In this document: positions 12,757-22,988 of the stretch, in pieces
How the letters are laid out: the number at the start of each line of letters is the position of its first letter
Numbering within the stretch: position 1 is the first letter of the stretch
Assembly: GCA_003971905.1 (NCBI GenBank)
Contig: RSEE01000033.1
Location: forward strand, 139,001 to 203,000
DNA length: 64,000 nucleotides
Direction of reading: 5' to 3'
Source of the DNA: Moniliella sp. 'wahieum'
Lineage: Eukaryota; Basidiomycota; Moniliellomycetes; Moniliellales; Moniliellaceae
Program-made: the position numbers and the translations under genes
The notes under the pieces: model-generated
The model's database searches: none
The model's input: the letters and a program-made list of their open reading frames with translations, nothing else
Told to the model about the DNA's origin: nothing

Positions 12757-13431
12757 TGGATGCCCACGACAAAAAGATCGAGTACACTGTCTGGCGTGCT
12801 TGCTGGAGGGAAGGGTACATAGGAGGCCTGTGTGCTAGGATGGTGCAACTCAACCAGTACACAATGGGGTACTTGCATTGGAGGGGGGGGGGGCATGTGT
12901 GGCAGACTATGGGGACGCAGAAACACCGAATAGTGAAAGCGGAAATGAGATGCGGTACCGGACGCGGTGGAGGCGGGCGCAGAAGGTGGTGGTGGCGACG
13001 CCCAGCATGTCGATGACGGAGGGTGGCTGAGTGCAACGTTCAACGTTCAACGTACGTTCAACGGAGGTCCAGGGCGGCCGCCTGGCAGGGTTGCGTACTG
13101 GAGCGCTACGCGTACCCACCCAGGACCACTGCAATGTTGCAATGCGCATCCACACCACACACCCCGTAAAAAATGCTGCGGCGGAATAAATTTTCGACGG
13201 GCAGATGGGCGCTGTTGCCCCCACTAGGGTTGAAGGCTCCGCCCGCCCAGGTCGCAAGGCTGGATGAGCCAAGGAGGTGGTCGCCAGCTCCGTTGATCGT
13301 TGTCCATCCACCGTTACCAAGGCCGGTGTATTCTGTGCGTCGACCCGCTCCTCGACACCCCTCCCCTGCCACCTCAGCGCCGAAGAACCACGCGTGCTGA
13401 CCTGTCCATCCTCCTTGCAGAGTAGTTCGTC
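12757..13431. other. intergenic spacer and upstream region of the eL20 gene
   Basis: No coding sequence is evident. It holds a G9 run (12884-12892), the AACGTT array at 13034-13063 and, just before the eL20 ATG, a pyrimidine stretch ending CCTTGCAG (about 13413-13420). That could be the acceptor of an intron in the 5' untranslated region, a common arrangement in ribosomal protein genes. Confidence 0.55.
13034..13063. repeat. CAACGTT array upstream of eL20
   Basis: CAACGTTCAACGTTCAACG followed by TACGTTCAACG. It lies about 370 bp before the eL20 start codon and belongs to the intergenic ACGT-core family. Confidence 0.7.
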
Positions 13432-13947
13432 ATGTCCCGTTTCACCGAGTACCTCGTTGTGGGCCGTCACCTGCCGACGGAGAAGGAGCGACTCCTAAGC
13501 TGTACCGTATGCGCATCTTTGCGCCCAACTCGGTGGTGGCAAGTCGCGCTTCTGGTACTTCGTCCGCCAGCTGCGGAAGATGAAGAAGTCCACGGGTGAG
13601 ATTGTGGCGGTGCACGCGATTGCCGAGGCCAAGCCGTGAAGGTGAAGAACTTTGGGTGTGGCTGCGCTACAACTCGCGTTCGGGCACGCACAACATGTAC
13701 AAGGGAGTACCGCTCCCTCTCGCGCGCCGAGGCTGTGGAGAACATGTACCAGGACATGGCGGCCCGCCACCGTGCCCGCTTCGCCTCGATCCACATTCTG
13801 AAGATTGCCGAGATTGAGAAGGCGGCTGATGTGCGTCGCCCCTACATCAAGCAGCTCATCCAGCCCAACCTCAAGTTCCCGCTGCCCCACCGCAAGTCGT
13901 CGGCCAAGTCGGTGTTCGCGGCGAACCGCCCGAAGACGTTCTACTAA
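13432..13947 (+). CDS. RPL20: 60S ribosomal protein eL20 (L18a family)
   Basis: A component of the large ribosomal subunit, in the cytoplasm. The start ATG 13432 gives [15 protein letters not shown], the basidiomycete eL20 N-terminus. Reading across frames gives [75 protein letters not shown] and the terminal [10 protein letters not shown] with TAA at 13945-13947. Length, about 172 residues, is normal. Five one-base disruptions are needed to follow this chain: missing C near 13490, 13540 and 13634, missing G near 13654, and one extra G near 13703-13705. Such a gene cannot be lost, so these are most likely consensus errors. Confidence 0.95.
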
Positions 13948-14479
13948 GCATGTCGCCCGGCGGCATGGCCCGGGAGGTGGTTGCTCACCGCCCCTACGTT
14001 CTGACGGCTGCCTGCGAGGGAGTGCTGCACTGTGAGTGCTCCCGGAGGGTGGCTGTTGCCAAAAGCGGAACAAGCATATTATGTTCGCTGCCTTGTCCTG
14101 TGTTTGCGGGCGGCGGGATGGTATTGCCGCCGGCGGCGAGACGCACGCCGGTATGCTGAAATTCCAGTGTTCTAGGCAGCCTGTGGGAAGGAGGGGGGGG
14201 CGTGGGCGCTGGGGCCGAGATAGCAGCGACAGGCGATGGTGACGTGGAGGGAGGCGGGGGTGAAAGGGGTGCGGGCGCTTACGTAACATGCGTGGGGGGC
14301 GGCCGCGGGTGGCTGCAGTGGCTCGGCTGGCGGGGTGGCTACGACAGCCGCTGCGCCCCTCGTGTGCGACAACGACAACGACGACGACCGACTGCGGCGC
14401 CTCTCTTCTGCCGCGCCTGCCGCCGCCACCCGCCCGCCACCTCCTCCCCCCCTCCCCACCACCTGCGGCGTTGGCGCCC

Positions 14480-17400
14480 ATGGCCCCGTTCCTGCGCCTC
14501 CCGTCGATGCTGGCGGGGCTGCGGCCGCAGCAGCCACTGGAGATGCTGCCCCGCCCGAGCATCCCTGCCCCGACCAGTCCGCCGCCGTCACCCCTCCTGA
14601 TGCTTCTGCCTTGATAGTACGACTGCTTCTCCTGCTCCTGCTCCTGCTCCAACGCCTGCCCCTGCACCCGCCACCGCCACCGCCACTTCCATCGAGAACG
14701 CGCCAGAGAGCAAGGACGACGCCGCAGCAGAACCGGCCCAAGATGAAACCGTGGCGCCCCTGGCCGCTTCTGCGTTGACGCCTGCGTCCGAGTCGGAATC
14801 GGAGTCGGTGTCAGAGTCGGCATCGGCATCGGAGTCGGCGGCTCCCTCGCTCCCAGAGCCAGAGACATCCTCCTCAGCCTCGCCATCCATGCCACCTGCG
14901 CCACCCCCTGTGCGCGTGAACAGCGGCAGCTCGAGCGTCACTCTTCGCTCTACTCTCCACTTGCACCGCCTCAGCCGGCCCTTTCCTTTAGCTCTGCCGA
15001 GTCTGGCGCGGTCCACTCTCCTTCGCCTGCTTCCGACGCACCCGCCTCGGTGTCACCAGCGGAAGACCTCACCAGCCCATCTCTCGAGGCACCATCCCCC
15101 CCTTCCGCCGTCACCCCGACACGAGCTCAACCCCGGGCCCAAACCAAGGTCAAGATTTCTACCAGGATCCGCTCCCTCCCCTTCCGCCGCCCGCACCCAT
15201 CCTGTCGCAGCCGCTCACCGAGGCCGAACTGCTACCGGTCGTATCAGTGGTCAAACGCCCTACCGCCCGAGCGCAGGTCAAGTCTATCTTGAAGCACCCG
15301 GTCGCCACCCCTGCCCACAACGTTCCTTCCGTTGGGGGTGCGACGCTCTTGGTGGTTTGGGCAACAGTGCGCTCGGCTCGTCCATCTCGTCTTTCCTAAC
15401 AGGCAAACCAGGCCAAGCATTGAGCGTCAACGGGACCAGAACATCAACACCAAGCTCGCTCAGGGGGGCATGAACGTCCAGGTTCCCTTGGACGAGGCGG
15501 GATATGGTTGCCCAGCCTTCCCACATGGGCAGTGGTCTTACGACCGGGACATCAACCCCCCATGGCCCCACTACAACAGCAGCGCCTGAGCCAGCTTCCG
15601 CCGCAGCGGCTGGATTGGGCAACATGTTTAAACGCTGGGTCCCCCAACCTCCGCCGGCGGTGGAGCATGTGGCATCCCCTCGCTCCATCTCGTCGCGCGA
15701 CCCTACTACCCCTTTGCTGCCGTCTGTCCACCCCAATTCAACAACCGCCGCCCTCCCGGACTTCCAGCACCAGCACCTCAGCATCGGCGTCCACTCCTTC
15801 CTCTGCCCCCCAGGCGACGTCCGCTACGACCGCCAGCTCAGGATCCGCTGACCGCGCTCGTCTTCCGCCCGCGCGGTTGGAGGATGTGCCGATCAAGAAG
15901 GTGCAGTTCCGCATGGCTGACATCTCCGTGCTTTATCCCATCACCGGCTCCCATACGCCTGCGTCGGAAGACGTTACCCGCAGAAAAGTGGAGGCTGCCC
16001 ATCGTGCCCGAGTTAGGGCGCGTACGCTGAGCACCGCTCCTGCGGCCTCGGCGAAAGCTCCTGCTGCATCCGTGGGGCAAGCGAATGAGTCGGAAGTGCC
16101 GAATTACAACGTGGTGGAATTGGAGAAGTTGTATCGCAGGTGCTGTCGGGCAGAGAGGAGCTTCCACTGAAGCGCATGCGGGTTGTCTTTCAAGACGCTG
16201 CACGCATTGCCGAAGAGAAGCGGAGAAGCAAGATCAATGCTGTGCTTTCGGCCGAGGAGCGCAAAGCGGAAGAAGAAGAAGAGAAAGCGAGGGCACGGGT
16301 GGAGAAGGGGAAAGCGGTTGAGTCATCCTCCGTGGCCGGAGTCGAGAAACCCAGCTCGTCCCCGCCTTCCCCCCCAGCGGATGGATCGGATTCAGCTGCT
16401 TTGATCGCTTCGGTCGAAGCACGTTTCCCCCCCTCGTATCAGACCGCGACGCTCTCCACCCTCGACCTTTCGTTCCTCATTCTCGACCGTGCTGCCATTG
16501 ACCCTTTAGCCGACTTTTTGAGTGTCGATTTCGGCCTTAAGAAACTCATTCTCGACCACTGTGGCTTGACGGACGAAGTATGTATTGTTGTTCCATTTCG
16601 GGTTAGTTTTTGGTCTGGCTTTTACTGATTTATTTTTGTCATCCGTTCCATCGTACAGGGATTGAAGGCGATCCTGCACGCCTTGCTCATCTCGGGCACG
16701 CTCCCACATCTTTCGCTCGCGGCCAATAAGCCGGTTCGCTACATTGGTTGGCGCTACCTGTCGGGCTTCCTACGTCGGGCTCAAAAATTGGTTAGCCTGG
16801 ATATTTCGGAAAACGGCTTGACTCGCCCGGCACTTGAATCGATCCTGGCTTCCTTTGTTCGTTCCCAAGCAGAGCTCGAGGCGCTTTCTCTCCATCATTC
16901 TAGCCACCGTGCTACGCATGAACCCAAAGAGAAGGCTGTTGGGAACACCCCGGATGCCCGCACGGAGCAACCAGAGGACAAAGCTAATGCAAAGGGGAAA
17001 TCGCCAGCCAAGGATGACGGCCTTGTTGCTGACCCGGAGGAGGTGGACTGGGACGGGGAACCCCTGTTTGCCACTGCACCGCTACTGCGACTTAACCTCA
17101 ACCGAGACGGCCTTCCGCCAGTGTCGAACGTGCAAAGCCTACGGCTGGAAAATTGCAACTTGCGTTCATCTTCCATGCTCGAGGTAGTGGCCAAGTCCCT
17201 CCGGTTCTCCACGCTCAAGCACCTCAGTCTGCGGCGCAACCGAATCGGCCACTCGGCGTCAACGGGTGTGGCACTGGCGCTGTTGTTGCGAGACTACGCG
17301 GACGACTCGGTCGCTGCCGCTGACGAGGCAGCCAGAGTGATCGATTTAGCGCACGAGGTGTCTCTCTCGGGCAACGGGCCTGGCACCCCGGGCTTTGCCG

Positions 17401-19608
17401 CCGTGGCCGCCATGGTGCCTCCCAAGCCTATGACGCAACCGGAGCAGCCTATTACCCTGCCTCCCCTCGGCGGACCCACCGTCGGCGTCACTCTTCCTGT
17501 GGCGAGTGTGGGAAGTCGACTGGAGAATGCACTGAAACGCACAGCCACGGATCCGTCCCTGGATGCTACCCAAGCTGAGGCGGAGAGTGTGTCCCCTGCC
17601 GCACTGGCTGCTGCACGAGACCGTCTTTTTCCGAAGCCAAGCGTTCACGGCGGATCCTGGGCGACTTGCCCCGGTTCGGATGTCTGCTGACTCTGGACCT
17701 CAAAAGCAACGATCTGCGTGGCGCTGGCGCCGCTGCGCTCGCGGGCGCACTCAAGAAGAACCGTACGCTGCGCGTGCTGAACCTTTCGGACAATGGACTG
17801 GATGTTGCGGCGCTGGTGTTGTGCTCGCCGAAGGTCTGCGGGGCAACACGGTGCTGGAGACGCGGATGTCAGCCACAATGCATGTGGTGGTCCGGGGCTG
17901 GAAGGGATCCATGCGCTGCGCCAAGTGTTTGCGCTGCGCACGGGGCTCAAGCGCCTGTTTCTCAACGATACCGACGTGTCGTCGCAGGGTGCCATTGCGT
18001 TGGCCGAGTTTATCCCCGAAGCCAAGAGTCTGCTCCACCTCGATTTGACCGAGAACTACAATGTAGACTTGGCCGGGGCGATGGCTCTGAGCGTCGCGTT
18101 GCGCCTCAACAAGTCCATTCGCTGTCTCGACCTGCACATTCCTCCCAACGAAGCCGACTGTGCGCGCCTGTCGCAGGACATTTTTAATTCGTGCGTGCGC
18201 AATACCCAGGCGGCGCAGGAACGCGCCCGGGTCAAGGGCGCCAACGCCATTCCAGCGCCCATCTACAAGTCCACCTTGGCCCGCACCGCTCAGGCGCCCA
18301 CCACCCCCTCCACCGATCCTAGCTCGGCTTCCCTCCCGCGCCCCCCCGCCTGGTCCGGGCCTAGCAGCGAAGCCGCACGCCAGTTGGTCCGCACCGTCCA
18401 ACACGATACCGGCATCGACGGCCGTCGTAAGGCCGATATGGATACCTTGTTGGAAGCCGCGACGCAATGCCGCGACCTGCTACTCCAGTTCCGCGACCGA
18501 CAACGGTCCCTCTCTGGGCTGGGCCGTGGGGACCATAACCCGGGCCAGCCAGGGTCCCCGGGCAAGGCCGATCCTATGCAGACGACGAAGAGACGTGGCG
18601 CGCGATGGGCGATGTGGTACGGCAAGCGGCGCGGGTGCGTGTGCGTCTAGGCCAGGCGTGCAGGGCATGGAAGAAGGCCGGTTGCTGGAACGCGTGCTGG
18701 CCTTGTCGGATCAGCTGGAAACGTTGACGGTCGAGCTGCCCAGATTCGCCAACACGTCAAACTCACCCGTCAGACCGCAACTGCTCTCCAAGCTTCCTCC
18801 AGCTCGGGATCGGGCTCGGCTCGGGATCATCATTGGGCTCGGGCTCGGGGTCTGGGTCTTCATCAGATCTGGGTCCGTGTCTGGCGCCAGGGGTCCAGCC
18901 TACCGTCCGCGTGGGGGCGGAGGAGTGGCTACTGCGCCCTCGGCCGTGCACCGACTTAGGGTGTGCCGTTGGTTCCAGCTCGGGCTCCGGGTCGGGGACG
19001 GGGGGTCGACGTCCGCTTCGTCGCCTACCTTTTCGATTGGGTCGGACGAGGAAGACGATGAGCCGCTGGAGAATTTGGTCCCGCGGCCGATGCCGGCTCG
19101 GCGCGTCACCGCCGACACGGAGGACCAGGCGGGACGCTTGATGGTCTCGGGCTGGACGATGCCGAGCCGGTGCGGTTGGACGAGGAGGCGGAGACCGAGG
19201 CGGAGGCGGATGGATGGAAGAGAGGAGAATGGGGTTGGAGATGGAGGTGGGCTCGCTGGGCGACAGGAACCGACAGGACTCGATGCTGAACGCGATACCG
19301 ATGTCGACGGTACGGGGAGGAGGAGAGTGGTGTGTCCCAAGGCGTTGACGGGGTTGACGGGTTGATGGGGCCGACGGCGTGGCCGGACGGCAGGAATGCA
19401 AGGCAGATGGGGCGGTGCGCTCGGCCAGCTCGCCTCACTGCCCCACCTCCCGCCTCTCACCACCGCTCTCCCACTCAGTTCCAGCCCGCACAGCCACTCG
19501 CCCACCGAGGCGCGCGCCAAGGACCAAATCGTCGAGGAAGGCGCTATGTTCCGGCGGGCCAAAGCGCTCGAGGCCGAAGAGGCGGCGCACCCGCCGCCCA
19601 GCTCCTAA
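14480..19608 (+). CDS. large fungal leucine-rich-repeat (RNI-like, PPP1R37-related) protein
   Basis: A ribonuclease-inhibitor-like LRR protein of the fungal family related to PPP1R37; its function is not firmly known. The N-terminal ~450 codons are disordered (Ala/Pro/Ser, an SESESES stretch at 14790-14840). KSILKHP occurs near 15280, then the conserved block VKKVQF-like PIKKVQFRMADISVLYPITG (15890-15950). LRRs start near 16440 (LDLSFLILD, LKKLILDHCGLTDE) and continue after an 81-nt intron at 16578-16658 (GTATGT to ACAG) through LVSLDISENGL, LKHLSLRRNRIG, LLTLDLKSNDLRGAGA, LRVLNLSDNGLD, LKRLFLNDTDVSSQGA and LLHLDLTENYNVD (to ~18180). The C-terminal DQIVEEGAMFRRAKAL (19525-19570) is typical of the family. 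Many frameshifts cross the gene. The true start is uncertain: candidates lie from 14288 to 14480. The stretch 13948-14479 holds no other gene I can support. Confidence 0.78.
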
Positions 19609-20162
19609 CTCGTAACCCTGCTCCTCGGCTTCTACCTCTGCATGCTGCGTGACCTGACATGGAAACAGGAAAGAATGGGTTGGGTTGGCAAGGTAGAACC
19701 AAAGGGTAAAAAGGGCAAGGGTAAATAAAGGTAAAGGTAAAGGGAGCGTGCCAGGAGGGAAGACAAGGTGGCCAGATAGGGCAGTATAGCAAGGGAGCGG
19801 GAGGAGAGGAGAGGAGGAGAGGAGAGGAGGGAAGGATGGGGCATCGGCCAGGAGGTAAGGTGGCCAAGAAGAGGGACGGGTTTCCCCTAGCTTACGGCGA
19901 GAGGGGATGCAGCCAGGCCAGCCCGTTGGGAGCGCAGCAGCGTATCCGTCTGTCGCACCGTCTGTGGCATCGTCGTTGGGGGGTCCAGCTGGGCGAGAAG
20001 CTGAGGAGGTTGGGATTGGAGTGTGGGGGTGGGGGTGGGAGCGCCTCGAGCGTCTGCAGCGTAGGGCAAGTGGTCATGACACTGGAACGGGTCCGACCTG
20101 GCGAGCTCGCGCGACGTGCACCGGGAGTGCGAGTGGACGCGGCAGGTCAGCGCCCGGGCCGG
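19609..20162. other. 3' intergenic spacer with purine-rich tracts
   Basis: No gene is evident. It contains GGTAAA/GGGTAAA iterations at 19700-19745 and GAGGAGAGGAGAGG iterations at 19800-19835. Confidence 0.6.
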
Positions 20163-20212
20163 GTTGAACGTTGAACGATCAACGATCAACGGTCAACGGC
20201 CAACGACCAACC
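20163..20212. repeat. AACG/ATCA interleaved array
   Basis: TTGAACGTTGAACGATCAACG is followed by further CAACG iterations (ATCAACG, GTCAACG, GCCAACG, ACCAACC). It overlaps the apparent 3' end of the GATA gene and belongs to the intergenic ACGT-core family. Confidence 0.7.
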
Positions 20213-21234
20213 TTCACGGCGGCAGACATGGGGCGAAGCGTGGTGCGGGTCGAGGGGGCGGTAGGGGGCAGTGGGTAGTAGTATGCGCTTAGCGACGACG
20301 GCGGCGCGGCCGGATGGAGCGGGTGGTGGTGGACCGGGTAGGTGACATGGGTGGGGAATGAGACGGGTGCATGGAGTACGAGCGGGCGGGGCCGGGCGGA
20401 AGGCGGGCCGGAAGCCGAAGCTGAAGCCGAAGCTGAAGCCGAAGGAGGACGGAGGGCGCAAAGGCGTAGGAAGACGGGTCGGTCGGGCCTTGGAGCGGCG
20501 GGAGGGAGCGGCCGAGGTCCACGGGATAGTGGGTGCTCATCGGAGGCATGGGCGGCACGAGCGAGGGCGAGGCGGGTGCAGGTGCCGACGCCGACGGACG
20601 GAGGGAAAGGCCATAGGGCGTCCGGCGCAGCTGCGGCAGGGCCGGCGCACCCGCCGACGGGCGGCATCGGCGACTGAGGGCCGCAGGCGGCAGGGGAGCA
20701 GCCCGTGTCGGGAGCGGGGTAGGCATGGGCAGGGTGGGCAGGATGGGCAGGGTGGGCAGGATGGCAGGGTGGGCAAGATGGGCAGATGGATGGGAGGATG
20801 GGGGCGCGCAGGGGCAGGGGCGCGCGAGGAGGAGGCACGGGGGGCGACTGGCGTGAGGCGGAGGCAGGTGGGTATCGGTGCGCTGGCGCTTAGTTGGCGT
20901 GCATAGCGCAGTCCGCATGCGTTGCACAGGCTTGCGGCCGCTGGGGCCCTTGCGCACTCGGGCTGGCGCGCGTGCCGCAGAAGGAGCAGAGCTTGTCTGT
21001 TGCGGCGGCGGGCCGCGCGGGGTCCGAGTCTGGACGGGCGGTGGAGGAGACAGGCGCTTGCGGGCTTTTTGGACAGGGCAGCGTGGGGGTGGGGGTGGGC
21101 GTGGGGGCGAGGTGGGGGCGGCGGGGGCGGCGGTGCTGGCGGCGGCGGGGTGGGGGCAGTGGGGGCGAGGGCGAGGCGGCAGGTGCGTGCAGCTCGCCCG
21201 CTGCGGGCGCGGGGGGGCAGTGGCAAGCGAACAT
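20179..21234 (-). CDS. GATA-type zinc-finger transcription factor
   Basis: A nuclear GATA-binding regulator. On the minus strand the finger lies at about 21000-20895: KLCSFCGTRASP in one frame, WRKGPSGRKP-like sequence in the next, and LCNACGLRYARQL in the third. Together they form the fungal C-x2-C-x17/18-C-x2-C finger. Two frame disruptions fall inside it: a missing G before CGCAAGGGC and a second one just before CTGTGCAAC. The start is tentatively ATG 21234 (MFACHCPP); a G-run near 21210 makes this uncertain. The C-terminal half is Pro/Ser/Ala-rich and includes a minisatellite-encoded Leu-Pro repeat (20790-20724). The C-terminus is also frame-uncertain. Nitrogen, iron and light regulators all carry such fingers, so the target pathway is not assignable. 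Confidence 0.72.
20724..20790. repeat. minisatellite GGGCAGGATGGGCAGGGT
   Basis: An 18-bp unit made of GGGCAGGAT and GGGCAGGGT repeats about three and a half times. It lies inside the coding span of the GATA factor, where it encodes a Pro-Thr-Leu-Pro type repeat. Confidence 0.8.
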
Positions 21235-21265
21235 GCAGTGAGCGCGTGGGGTATGGTGATGGGAG

Positions 21266-21345
21266 GGATGGGATGGATGGCTGGATGGCTGGATGGGATG
21301 GATGGATCAGGATGGACGGATGGGGATGAATACGAATAGACGGAC
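21266..21345. repeat. GATGGATGGCTG simple repeat
   Basis: Degenerate GGATG/GGCTG iterations just upstream (on the minus strand) of the GATA factor start, so possibly in its promoter or leader. Confidence 0.75.
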
Positions 21346-21560
21346 GGATGGATCGCGCATCCCGCCAGTCAGCGCTCTCTTTTGCCGCACAGAAGCCCAG
21401 CCCCACTGGTCACGCTTCGTCACGCGTCACAGCCCTCCACCCCCCGCACGGCACCTGCCAACTGATCGACCGGTGATCTCGATCAGCGCGCTCAGTGCAT
21501 GCGCGCGCCGCCCACAGCGCGCCAGTGCATGGTGATCGAGCGGCGAGTCGATCGAGATCG

Positions 21561-21610
21561 CTGATCAGGATGATCAGGATGATCTGGATGATCTGGATGA
21601 TCTGGATGAC
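21561..21610. repeat. GATCAGGAT/GATCTGGAT tandem repeat
   Basis: Two GATCAGGAT units followed by three GATCTGGAT units, in tandem. It lies in the spacer between the GATA factor and the next plus-strand gene. Confidence 0.8.
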
Positions 21611-22075
21611 TGGGCGCAGGCGCACTCGCCCCACAGCGCGCAGCGCCCGCCCCGCCCCTGCAGCCCCCTCTGCAGCGCCTCCTGCCGTGCGCACCGCCGA
21701 GGCTCGCTCAGCCCCTTTGGCGGCACACTGCCCCGCGCCCTCTCGCCCCTTTGTTCTGTCCCGCAGCCCCTGGACGCGGCTCTGCCCACGGCTCTGGGCC
21801 GCGGCCGAGTGCGCAGCGTCGTGCTGGCCCCCTGGTCGGGCACGGCGTCGGTGCTGTGCGCCGCCGGCGCTGAGCCGCTGATCGATGACTGGGTTAGTGC
21901 GGCGCTAGCGCTTCTGCGTACGCCCATGCACCATGCAGCGCTGGCATTCGCAACCACCCTCTTCCGCGGCGGAATGGGGCGGCCGTTGCAACCGAGCAGC
22001 GGCCAGGGCGGGGCGGCCAGTGCGAGGCATTCGATCGGCTGGGCCGCCGGCCGGTGCGTCTCTCCCCCCACCACG

Positions 22076-22938
22076 ATGGATCCCACCCAGCCCGCCTACG
22101 CCCCGCCCTCTCCCGCGACGAGTCCAGCGAGGAGGGCGCCCTCTCTGACAGCACCCCGCCTCCTCCCGCTGCCCCCATCCCCACCACCACCACCCCTCCT
22201 CCTCCTCCTCCACCGCCCCACCCGGCCCCCCACCCCCCACCCTCCCTGGGCCGCTCCCTGGGACCAGCCCCGCACCCCTCTACCACCGCCGCCCACCGCC
22301 TCCCCTCTCGCCACCCTCAGCGCACCCCCGAGCCCAAGCAGCCCTCAGAGACCGAGCCCCAGCCTCCGCTTCACCCCCCAGCGAACGCTCCCCCTGCAGA
22401 CCAACCGTCCCCCCACACGCACGTTGATGCTCAACAGCACTCTCCGTCTCCGCTCCCCCGGACCTCAACACACACCGCCACGCGCTGCAGCAGACAAAGA
22501 AGCTGCCCCCGGCCCCGTCTGAGCACGTGCAAGCCCAGAACCCCGGCTCAGAGCGCCCCCCTGAGCCCGCCGCCGATGAGACCATGAAGGAAGCAGCACC
22601 ATCAGAGGCGGCTTGGGACTGGGCCCTACGCCCGCCATCCCTTCTGCCCCGTTGGCTCCAACCGGCACGTCGATGGAGGTCTCCCCCCCTGTCCCGCAGT
22701 CCGACCCCCCAGTCGGAGGAAGTACCTATGGAACTGGACCCCGCTCCTGTGCCAGAGCCCGTGCCTGCACCGGACCCTGTCCTGCTGCCCAAGAAATTGG
22801 CGAGCCCAAGATGGATAAGACCTTGGCTCCTGCCCTGTCGTGCCGGCGACTGCATCTCTCCGGTGTCACTCCGGATGCAACTCTGGCTCCGGATTCTGCT
22901 CCTGCTCCCGCCCAGCTCCAGCTCCAGCTCCAGCTCCA

Positions 22939-22988
<50 letters not shown>

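Noticed and set aside
13432-13947. Programmed ribosomal frameshifting in eL20
   Set aside because: Five shifts at plain C/G runs without slippery heptamers or downstream structure fit sequence error better than recoding.
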